A stretch of DNA of 9,155 bases from Verrucomicrobiia bacterium. Its GTDB lineage: Bacteria > Verrucomicrobiota > Verrucomicrobiia > Opitutales > Opitutaceae. Under the pieces are notes generated by a model that was not told the DNA's origin, searched no databases, and saw nothing but the letters and a program-made list of their open reading frames with translations. Positions 1-6,398 of this stretch are shown here, piece by piece (the first letter of the stretch is position 1; each line of letters opens with the position of its first letter). The DNA is taken from positions 1 through 9,155 of the forward strand of contig JAUHWE010000145.1 of assembly GCA_030424825.1 (NCBI GenBank). The letters run 5' to 3'. Position numbers and translations under genes: made by a program.

Positions 1-2279
1 GGGACGAATCCCTTCCTCATCAGTATATGCAGAATGTCTTTCTCCTCAACTTGGATGGTGAAAGCTTTTCGGACATTGCGGCTCTAGCGGGATTACACAG
101 AACAGACTGGACTTGGGCTGCAAGGTTGGTGGATCTCGACAATGATGGCTTTTTGGATGCGTTCGCGACCAATGGTATGCTTCGAAATTTTAACGATGGC
201 GATCTAGGTATGCGATTGAGTGGCCAGAATAATCTGAGACACTACGCACGCATATTTAAACCGACACCGGTATTGAAGGAGCGGAACTTGGCTTTTCGCT
301 ACCAAGGAGAGCTCTCGTTTGAAGCGATTGAAGAGAAATGGGGCTTGGGTAAAATGGGGGTAAGTTTTGGGGCTGCGTTTGGGGATTTGGATCGAGATGG
401 CTCGCTCGATTTAGTTCTGAGCAATTTTCGAGAGCCGCCCTCTGTGTATCGCAATCACGAATCAAAAAGCAACCGAGTTGTCGTTGAATTGCGAGGACAA
501 AAGAGTAATCGCTTTGGTATCGGAGCACGAGTGGAGATTACGGCCGATGGTATTCGGCAAACTAAGACATTGATCCCTCATCGAGGGTATATGTCCTCTG
601 ATGAGCCCCTCCTGCAGTTTGGTTTGGGAAAAGCAGATCAGATTGGAGAAATGGTAATCTATTGGCCCAGCGGATACGTGCAAACCTTCGAAAACCTAAA
701 AGTGAATCAGCGTTTTACAATAAAGGAAAAAGGAGAAATAGCCAAGGCTGTCATGCGAATAACACCCCGATTCAGATTGGCTGACGCGACCTTTCCGGCT
801 AGCGCAAGACGTCGCGATCCGGGATCTGGTGAATTTTCCCGGCAGGCACTGCTCCCATTTGCGCTCGAACGGAATGTAAACGCTGCGGTAGCAGGTGATT
901 TCAATGGTGACGGGAAGGACGATTTTATTTTGGGTGGCGGGAGCGGACAGAGTTCGATGGTATTGCTGGGGGGTGAAGATTTGTTTTTTGAGGAAGCTTG
1001 GTCCTTGGACATCGAGGAAGATTTTCCAAGTGCGGATGCAGGGTTGGCCCTTTCGGATTTGAACAATGATGGGTCGCAGGATCTGATTGCGGTATCTGGA
1101 GGAGGTTCGCTTGATTCCCAGGATCTAGGCTACCAAGACCGATTGTATACAGGAAATGGAGAAGGTGAGTTCGAGAGAGATTTTGAAGTGGCATTCTCGG
1201 AGTCCGCAGTTTCTTCCAGCGTTGTTGCGCTGGCTGACTTCGATAGAAACGGGTTTACGGACCTATTCATTGGAGGTGGATACGTGCCTGGAAGGTTCCC
1301 GGAGAGCGTGGATTCTGCGCTTTGGCAAAATAATGGAAAGGCTGGATTTAAGAGGGTGGATGGTGATAGGGCCGTTGGCCTTGAGGAATCGGGACGGGTT
1401 TCAGCTGCGGCCTGGGCTGACTTTGAAAAGGACGGTTTTCCTGATTTAGTTGTCCTAAAGGAATGGGGACAGGTTGAGTTGTGGAATAATAGAGAAGGCG
1501 TATTGATGCTTGAGGAAGATGCCTTTGGAGGATTGGAGAATTCGGGCTTATGGACTTCATTGGCTATTGGGGATTTCGATGGTGATGGGAGGCTCGATGT
1601 CGTTGCGGGAAATCTGGGATTGAATTCGGGAGGGCTATGGCGTCCCTCACTCGGAGCTCGACGATTGTGGTGGAAACCGGATGAGGGCGAAGTTCCATTG
1701 ATAGAGACGCACTTAGAAGGGGACTCAGAGTGGCCACTTGTTTGGCGAGATCGGGCGAAGGAAGAGCGAAGCAATCGAAGATTGTCCGCACTGGGCTATG
1801 CTGCCTTTTCGGAAAAGACCGTAGGGGAGTTGTTTGGCGATTTAGTGCAAGCCGGTTTTCAGACTCTGGAGTTAAGAAAGCCGCAAAGCGGTGTGTTTTG
1901 GCAGCAAAGCGACGGTCGCTTTGATTTCCAGCCACTGCCAGCGTTCGGTCAAAGTGGCCGAATCGTAGGTTTGTTGGCAGCTGATTTCGACGAAGACGGA
2001 GTTACTGATTTCGCGGCTTCCATTGAGCCAGTGTCCTTGGCTCCCTGGACAGGTCGAAAGGAAACAGGGCATCTAGCTCTTTTTATGGGAAGAAAGGACA
2101 GGCGCTTGGAAGCGGAGTTGCCTGTAGAGTCGGGACTGAGCGTGGGCCCTCGCTCACCGCGAAACTTGATATGGGGTGACTTCGATGGAGATGATGCGAA
2201 CGAATTGATCGTTATGTTCGTCGAAAATGAGCCGTTGGTTTTCCGGCTAAATCAACTGGGAGATTTGTCGGATCGATGA
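1..2279 (+). CDS. Secreted VCBS/FG-GAP β-propeller protein with ASPIC/UnbV domain (5' truncated)
   Basis: The frame is open from base 3, upstream of the first ATG at 27, so this is the C-terminal part of a longer protein and its start and signal peptide lie outside the window. Counting from the ATG at 27, nine acidic calcium-binding-like loops of the DxDxDGxxD type can be seen, beginning near residues 36, 120, 291, 344, 404, 465, 516, 653 and 718; these mark FG-GAP/VCBS blades. The last (GDFDGDDANE) is degenerate. Between blades two and three, at about residues 149-234, lies an ASPIC/UnbV domain recognisable from SNRFGIGARVEI, GYMSSDEPLLQFGLG and IYWPSG. The order propeller–ASPIC–second propeller is known from large CRTAC1-like proteins of Verrucomicrobiota, Planctomycetota and Bacteroidota. 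They are extracellular or surface-attached and likely bind calcium and possibly glycan or protein. No catalytic motif is visible and the biological role is unknown. It ends TGA at 2277-2279. Confidence 0.9.
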   Translation, partial: DESLPHQYMQNVFLLNLDGESFSDIAALAGLHRTDWTWAARLVDLDNDGFLDAFATNGMLRNFNDGDLGMRLSGQNNLRHYARIFKPTPVLKERNLAFRYQGELSFEAIEEKWGLGKMGVSFGAAFGDLDRDGSLDLVLSNFREPPSVYRNHESKSNRVVVELRGQKSNRFGIGARVEITADGIRQTKTLIPHRGYMSSDEPLLQFGLGKADQIGEMVIYWPSGYVQTFENLKVNQRFTIKEKGEIAKAVMRITPRFRLADATFPASARRRDPGSGEFSRQALLPFALERNVNAAVAGDFNGDGKDDFILGGGSGQSSMVLLGGEDLFFEEAWSLDIEEDFPSADAGLALSDLNNDGSQDLIAVSGGGSLDSQDLGYQDRLYTGNGEGEFERDFEVAFSESAVSSSVVALADFDRNGFTDLFIGGGYVPGRFPESVDSALWQNNGKAGFKRVDGDRAVGLEESGRVSAAAWADFEKDGFPDLVVLKEWGQVELWNNREGVLMLEEDAFGGLENSGLWTSLAIGDFDGDGRLDVVAGNLGLNSGGLWRPSLGARRLWWKPDEGEVPLIETHLEGDSEWPLVWRDRAKEERSNRRLSALGYAAFSEKTVGELFGDLVQAGFQTLELRKPQSGVFWQQSDGRFDFQPLPAFGQSGRIVGLLAADFDEDGVTDFAASIEPVSLAPWTGRKETGHLALFMGRKDRRLEAELPVESGLSVGPRSPRNLIWGDFDGDDANELIVMFVENEPLVFRLNQLGDLSDR

Positions 2280-2285
2280 TCCGGT

Positions 2286-2312
2286 TTGACCATAATGATG
2301 GCTATTTATATC
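2286..2312 (+). promoter_or_regulatory. Weak candidate promoter
   Basis: TTGACC at 2286-2291 resembles a -35 box and TATATC at 2307-2312 a -10 box, with a 15-bp spacer, which is shorter than the 17 bp preferred by housekeeping sigma factors. It sits just after the propeller gene's stop and about 190 bases before the proposed TTG start. Such pairs arise easily by chance, so this is only a candidate. Confidence 0.2.
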
Positions 2313-2482
2313 GCCTGTTGGTGAAATCTGTAACACATCATCTTTGTGTTTCTGCTGGAAACTTGAATGGCAATTGATTTCTTCGCGACTAGACCCTGCG
2401 ATGTGTATTGGATTCATTGACAAACAATTTTCTGAATCGATAGTGCCGTATGTCCGAGCTTTCGACTCAAGGAAACTCGAAC

Positions 2483-2490
2483 AAGGAAGG
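2483..2490 (+). promoter_or_regulatory. Shine-Dalgarno that favours a TTG start at 2500
   Basis: AAGGAAGG ends nine bases before an in-frame TTG at 2500. It is the clearest ribosome binding site in the window. Neither upstream in-frame candidate (TTG 2344, ATG 2401) has anything comparable, nor does the GTG at 2536. It supports starting the DUF255-like protein at 2500, which puts a signal peptide near the N terminus. Confidence 0.6.
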
Positions 2491-2499
2491 TTATTCAGA

Positions 2500-4389
2500 T
2501 TGAAAATAGGTTTTAGAATTCAAGTTAGTGATTGGGTGGAAAGCCTAGAGAAGTGCCCGCTTCGAAACTTTAGATCTTGGTTTCAAACACCGATTTCGGG
2601 TTTGGTATTTTTGGTTTTAGCATGGGGGGCGCAGGCCGCTCCTTCGCCCTTCGTTGTGGAACGATTGAAAGACTCTGTCAATTGGCGCCCTTGGAGTAAG
2701 GAAACGTTGAGGGAATTCCGGGAGAGCGGCAAGCCGGGTTTGCTGACGATCTCTCATGAATTGAACGAGTTGTCTTTCGCGATGGGGAAGGAATCGTTTC
2801 GTAACGATGACATCGCGTTAAAAATAAACGAAGGCTTTTTTCCGTTAGCTTTCGATAAGAATGAGCTACCTCAATTAGCCGCCTTCTTCTCGGCGTACGT
2901 TCGGAATTCGAAACAGTTTACGGGCTGGCCGCTTACGGTTCTCGTTACTCCAAATTTCTTGCCGATTGAAGGTGGCGGGTACTATCCGCCAACCGACGAT
3001 TGGGGTAGCCAGGGACTGTCGAGTTTAGTGGCTAAAGTTGAGGAACAGTGGTCATCGCGAAGCGAAACTGTCCTCGAGAAGGCTCGGGAAGCGTTGGACT
3101 TGCTAGAGTCCTATTACGGATTGTCTTCGAAAACCTCGGTCTCGCTCGAGTCGAATGCGAATGGCCTTTTAGTCGAGAACCTCGGCTTCCGGTACGATTC
3201 GGAGTTTGGAGGATTTAGCCTTCCTCCCAAAGCGGTGACTTTCGATCCCTTGCGATCGATTGATCTCGCGATTTCTTTGGGAGATGATGAGGACGAGCGG
3301 CTCGTCAATATGCGGAGGAAGACCTTGGATGCGCTGTCAATGAGTGCCGTGCGCGATTATATCCGTGGAGGCTTTTTCACGGCGTCCACCGATGCTTCAT
3401 GGTCGATTCCCGATTTCGGGAAAGAGGCAGTCGTTCAGGTGAATGCAATTTGCTACCTGTCAAAGTATCCAGAATTTGAAGGAATCGTTAGGGACACGGC
3501 CGATGGACTCGTCAGTGACTTTCGAAATGAATACGGTTTGTATTCAGAGAAAATTCGATTCGGTTCGACATCTGCTGAGGATATTGAAGTGAACACTTGG
3601 GAATATGAAGAACTAGAATCCATCCTGACGGAGGGAGAACGGAACGCATTTATGAAGGAGTATGGGGCAAAACGGGAGGGGAATGTTCCGGATGAATTCG
3701 ATGTAACCGGCGACTTTAAAAGTAGAAATATTCTAATAAAGTCTTCCAGAGAGAGGGATGGTAACTTGGTAACATCGGCTCGAGAGAAACTAAAGCATTC
3801 GAGTCGATCCCGTTTCAGTGTTGTCAGGGAAAGTATCAGCTCAGTGGAAACAAATGCAATCGTGGCGATTGGTTTGATCAACGCAGGTGACAACTTCAAG
3901 CATGTGGCGAGGGAGCTGGTACAGCGCGCGATTGAGGTTTTTTGGGACCAGAAGGATGGGCGAATCTTGGCGGCATCGATTGAAGGATATGCTCTTGAAG
4001 TGGAAGCTTCCTCCAAAGGGTATGCGCTTTTTATCAGTATGTTGCTTGACGGATACGTCGCCTATGGAGAGTCATCCTACTTAGGATTGGCCAGGAACGT
4101 ACAGCGCGAGTTGGATGCTCGGTTTAGTTCTGAATTGGGCCCTTACTGGATCGCATCCGCAGACAATGAATATGTCCCTGCAAATTTGTACGCATTTTTT
4201 GAAGATGGTTTTGGATCTGCAAACTCAATTTCATGTGCAAATCTGGCACGTCTGCATGCCGAATTTCCGAATGATGGTTACGGAAAAAAGCGAGCCGCTA
4301 TTCTGGACAATCTTCCAGAGGAAGTATTGTATGCGTCCGAACTTTACATCGACTTGATCCTGGCTGGAATCAGTTGGGGAGGCCATTGA
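2500..4389 (+). CDS. Exported DUF255/YyaL-like protein (SPATA20 family) lacking the CxxC motif
   Basis: About 629 residues from the TTG at 2500, close to the usual YyaL/SPATA20 length. A basic N-terminal stretch and a hydrophobic core (about residues 32-46, ending AWGAQA before AP) form a signal peptide. The thioredoxin-like domain follows: KESFRNDDIA, FDKNELP, TGWPLTVLVTPN and GGGYYPP match the family's ESFEDEEIA, VDREERP, GGWPLTVFLTPD and GGTYFPP. Where the family has CHWCHVM, this protein reads NELSFAM (about residues 89-95), so both cysteines are missing. The C-terminal (α/α)-barrel-like part keeps FRYDSEFGGF, IRGGFFTASTDASW and AREKL. HFEKM has become DFGKE, and the usual DDKILTAWNG region is unrecognisable. 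Inference: an exported, diverged family member with no disulfide chemistry, perhaps a scaffold, chaperone or ligand-binding protein. Family membership is secure, function is not. It stands alone, 220 and 285 bases from its neighbours. Confidence 0.85.
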   Translation: MKIGFRIQVSDWVESLEKCPLRNFRSWFQTPISGLVFLVLAWGAQAAPSPFVVERLKDSVNWRPWSKETLREFRESGKPGLLTISHELNELSFAMGKESFRNDDIALKINEGFFPLAFDKNELPQLAAFFSAYVRNSKQFTGWPLTVLVTPNFLPIEGGGYYPPTDDWGSQGLSSLVAKVEEQWSSRSETVLEKAREALDLLESYYGLSSKTSVSLESNANGLLVENLGFRYDSEFGGFSLPPKAVTFDPLRSIDLAISLGDDEDERLVNMRRKTLDALSMSAVRDYIRGGFFTASTDASWSIPDFGKEAVVQVNAICYLSKYPEFEGIVRDTADGLVSDFRNEYGLYSEKIRFGSTSAEDIEVNTWEYEELESILTEGERNAFMKEYGAKREGNVPDEFDVTGDFKSRNILIKSSRERDGNLVTSAREKLKHSSRSRFSVVRESISSVETNAIVAIGLINAGDNFKHVARELVQRAIEVFWDQKDGRILAASIEGYALEVEASSKGYALFISMLLDGYVAYGESSYLGLARNVQRELDARFSSELGPYWIASADNEYVPANLYAFFEDGFGSANSISCANLARLHAEFPNDGYGKKRAAILDNLPEEVLYASELYIDLILAGISWGGH

Positions 4390-4465
4390 AGGGAAGGTAT
4401 CGGCTTCATCTTTATCGAGCACGCCAAAATCTCCATTTCACTGAAAAGCGTTCGCCATTGAAGGG
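4382..4465 (+). repeat. 12-bp direct repeat pair
   Basis: GCCATTGAAGGG occurs exactly at 4382-4393 and 4454-4465, with starts 72 bases apart. The first copy contains the TGA stop of the DUF255-like gene and the second is in the spacer. Flanking bases do not match, so this is not an obvious recent tandem duplication. It could be chance or the relic of an older one. Confidence 0.4.
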
Positions 4466-4674
4466 TGTAGGGTCGTTCAACTCAGATTGGAAGTCGTTCG
4501 AATTTTGAGTGATCGTAGGAATGGTTAGGTAACGCGCGGGAAGCGAACTGCAGTGGTTGTATCGCTTGGTGCGATTGGCCGCCTCGTTCGTCACAAAAAA
4601 ATATCACTGTGCCCTTTTATTGATGAGGCGAAACTTTTGTAATCGGGAATGGGTTGTCTAGTTTTTTTCGCGAC
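4390..4674 (+). other. Intergenic spacer before the DUF4886–DUF1080 gene
   Basis: This stretch holds the second copy of the 12-bp repeat, a small hairpin (ATCGC at 4561-4565 with GCGAT at 4571-4575, five-base loop) and A- and T-runs at 4594-4600 and 4662-4668. I find no small gene with a ribosome binding site, no RNA gene, and no -35/-10 pair at acceptable spacing. A promoter for the next unit is expected here because the gap is the longest in the window, but I cannot place it. Confidence 0.45.
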
Positions 4675-6321
4675 ATGAATCGTTATCCAGTCAAACCGCT
4701 ATTGCTTGCGCAAAAGATCAGCCTAGGGAGATTTTTAGCCACTATTGTTGCCTTGTTCTTCGCTCTGGGTAGTGCCCCTTTTTCGTTTTCCGCGAATGGG
4801 GATGACGATGATATCATCAAGGTGCTGACTGTCGGGAACAGTTTTGCTGACAATGCGACGCGATATTTGAAGCAAATCGCAGAATCGAAGGGAAAACGGT
4901 TGAAGCTGGCCAAAGCTAATCTTGGGGGAAGCGATCTGGAGCGTCACTCGAAACACCTTTCGGCTTATCTCGCAGATTCAACCGACCCCGAGGGCAAGCC
5001 ATACCGTAATTCAGAGATTTCAGAGCTGTCGGCATTCAGCCTGGTTGAGGCGCTTGAATCTGATGATTGGGATTTTGTGACCTTGCAGCAGCTGAGCCGG
5101 AAGAGCTTCCATCCGGATACTTTCGAGCCCTACTTCGGGCAGCTCGTTCATGCCATCAGGGAACACGCCCCCGGTGCGAGTATTCTTGTGCACCAGACAT
5201 GGGCGTACCGTAGGGACCATCCCTATTTTGCGGATGGATCCTTTACCCCAAAGCAAATGTTCAATCGCCTAGAAAAGGCCTATGAAGGGATCTCTGCAAA
5301 ATACGGTCTCGATATCATACCGGTTGGAAAGGCGTTTCAGGTCGCTCGTTCGATGAGGCATTGGTACATGGAGATTCCGGATCCAAAATTTGATTACGGC
5401 AATCCGAAGATGGGAGAATTGCCCGATCAGTCTGGTAGTCTCAATGTCGGATGGCGTTGGAGGGAGAATCGAGATTCGGGTAAGTCCGAGTTGAGTCTCG
5501 ACGCGACCCATGCCAATAGTGCTGGGTGCTATCTCGGGTCTTGTGTTTTCTATGAAGCGATTGCGGGGGAGAATGCTCGCGAAGTATCCTGGCGGCCCGA
5601 CGATTTGAGCGATCGACAGGCCCAGTCATTGCGTGAAGCGGCTCACAAGGCGATTGCTGCCCGAAATTTGGAACATGGATTCTACCCCATATTCGACGGG
5701 AAGACGCTTGATGATTGGGAGGGGGATCCCACCTATTGGCGGGTCGAGGATGGCGTTTTGGTAGGTGAGGTAACGGAAGAGACAGTATTGCGACGCAATA
5801 GCTTTATTATTTGGCGTGGAGGTGAGCCTGACGACTTTGAATTAAAAGTGGAATACCGCGTAACCGGAGAAGGAAATAGCGGACTGAGTTACCGGAACAT
5901 CCAGCTGATGGATGCACCATGGTCATTATCAGGATATCAAGCGGATATCGATGGTCGATACCATGAAAAGCGAGTTCCCCGCCAGAGGTATACGGGACAG
6001 GCCTGGGAGGAACGGGGGCGCCGGTTTCTCGCGTTGCTAGGAGAGATTGTGCAGATCGATGAAACGGGAGAGCCGGTGGTGATCGGATCGCTTGGTGATT
6101 GGGAGGACATTGAAACGCATATCAATGAAGAAGACTGGAATGAGTATCATGTGATTGCACGCGGGAATGTGCTCACACATATTATAAATGGTCAGGTAAC
6201 AAGTATTGTTATAGACGACGATATAGAAAATCGCCGTATGAAAGGACTTATTGGTGTTCAAGTGCATACCGGCCCTCCCCATAAAATTGAATACAGGAAT
6301 TTTAAATTGAAAGATCTATGA
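4675..6321 (+). CDS. Exported SGNH hydrolase (DUF4886) fused to DUF1080 (3-keto-disaccharide hydrolase-like)
   Basis: 548 residues from the ATG at 4675; an in-frame TTG at 4654 would add seven. Neither start has a clear ribosome binding site. The signal peptide core is at about residues 20-40, ending SFSA before an acidic GDDDD. The first domain (about 48-300) is DUF4886, an SGNH/GDSL-type esterase fold: VGNSF with nucleophile Ser56, LGGSDLERH near residue 83, VTLQQLSRKS near 135, and DATHANSAGCY with Asp276 and His279 completing the triad. The second domain (about 335-546) is DUF1080/PF06439, known as a concanavalin-like 3-keto-disaccharide hydrolase. It is recognised from PIFDGKTLDDW, YWRVEDGVLVGE, GNSGLSYR, WNEYHVIARGN and GLIGVQVHTGPPHKIEYRNFKL. 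Inference: a two-step glycan enzyme removing acyl groups and cleaving oxidised glycosides outside the cytoplasm. Substrate unknown. Its stop overlaps the ATG of a mini-ORF by ATGA. Confidence 0.88.
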   Translation: MNRYPVKPLLLAQKISLGRFLATIVALFFALGSAPFSFSANGDDDDIIKVLTVGNSFADNATRYLKQIAESKGKRLKLAKANLGGSDLERHSKHLSAYLADSTDPEGKPYRNSEISELSAFSLVEALESDDWDFVTLQQLSRKSFHPDTFEPYFGQLVHAIREHAPGASILVHQTWAYRRDHPYFADGSFTPKQMFNRLEKAYEGISAKYGLDIIPVGKAFQVARSMRHWYMEIPDPKFDYGNPKMGELPDQSGSLNVGWRWRENRDSGKSELSLDATHANSAGCYLGSCVFYEAIAGENAREVSWRPDDLSDRQAQSLREAAHKAIAARNLEHGFYPIFDGKTLDDWEGDPTYWRVEDGVLVGEVTEETVLRRNSFIIWRGGEPDDFELKVEYRVTGEGNSGLSYRNIQLMDAPWSLSGYQADIDGRYHEKRVPRQRYTGQAWEERGRRFLALLGEIVQIDETGEPVVIGSLGDWEDIETHINEEDWNEYHVIARGNVLTHIINGQVTSIVIDDDIENRRMKGLIGVQVHTGPPHKIEYRNFKLKDL

Positions 6322-6398
6322 GTATTGAATCCGGGAAATCTACTAATTCGAAGCCGGTGATCCAGGCCTACTGGGCATTGTCAATCTCGGGCCAATGA
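6318..6398 (+). CDS. 26-residue mini-ORF bridging two genes by ATGA overlaps
   Basis: An ATG at 6318 overlaps the stop of the DUF4886–DUF1080 gene (ATGA at 6318-6321). The frame runs 26 codons to a TGA that overlaps the ATG of the M23 gene (ATGA at 6395-6398). The peptide begins MSIESGKSTNSK and ends in YWALSISGQ. It has no recognisable domain or signal peptide. The geometry suits termination-reinitiation, letting ribosomes pass from the upstream gene to the M23 gene, which has only a weak ribosome binding site of its own. It could instead be the relic of a lost gene start, or two chance overlaps. No homologue is recognised. Confidence 0.4.
   Translation: MSIESGKSTNSKPVIQAYWALSISGQ

Larger units (their letters stand above)
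2280..2499 (+). other. Intergenic spacer before the DUF255-like gene
   Basis: The frame used by the next gene stays open back to a TTG at 2344. However, the peptide it would add shows no domain, lies upstream of a good signal peptide, and no Shine-Dalgarno precedes the TTG at 2344 or the ATG at 2401. I therefore treat this stretch as non-coding leader. It contains a weak promoter-like pair and, at its end, a strong ribosome binding site. I see no stem-loop with a T-run that would make a convincing terminator for the propeller gene. Confidence 0.55.

Noticed and set aside
1130..1774. Long open frame on the - strand (214 codons) opposite the propeller gene
   Set aside because: Its translation is low-complexity (Ser/Pro-rich), shows no domain, and lies wholly antisense to clear VCBS repeats. 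It is a shadow of the + strand codon pattern.
3453..4016. Open frame on the - strand (187 codons)
   Set aside because: Antisense to the DUF255-like gene, Ser-rich, no motif and no ribosome binding site noticed.
4561..4575. Hairpin ATCGC/GCGAT as an intrinsic terminator
   Set aside because: Only five base pairs, no T-run after it, and it lies about 170 bases beyond the upstream stop codon.
4412..4594. Possible small - strand gene in the spacer after the DUF255-like gene
   Set aside because: Sixty codons with no recognisable features; its start region shows no good ribosome binding site and nothing around it suggests a - strand unit.
2382..4674. TTCGCGAC present both at 2382-2389 and just before the ATG at 4675
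   Set aside because: Eight-base match in different contexts, one far from the chosen start; expected by chance in 9 kb.
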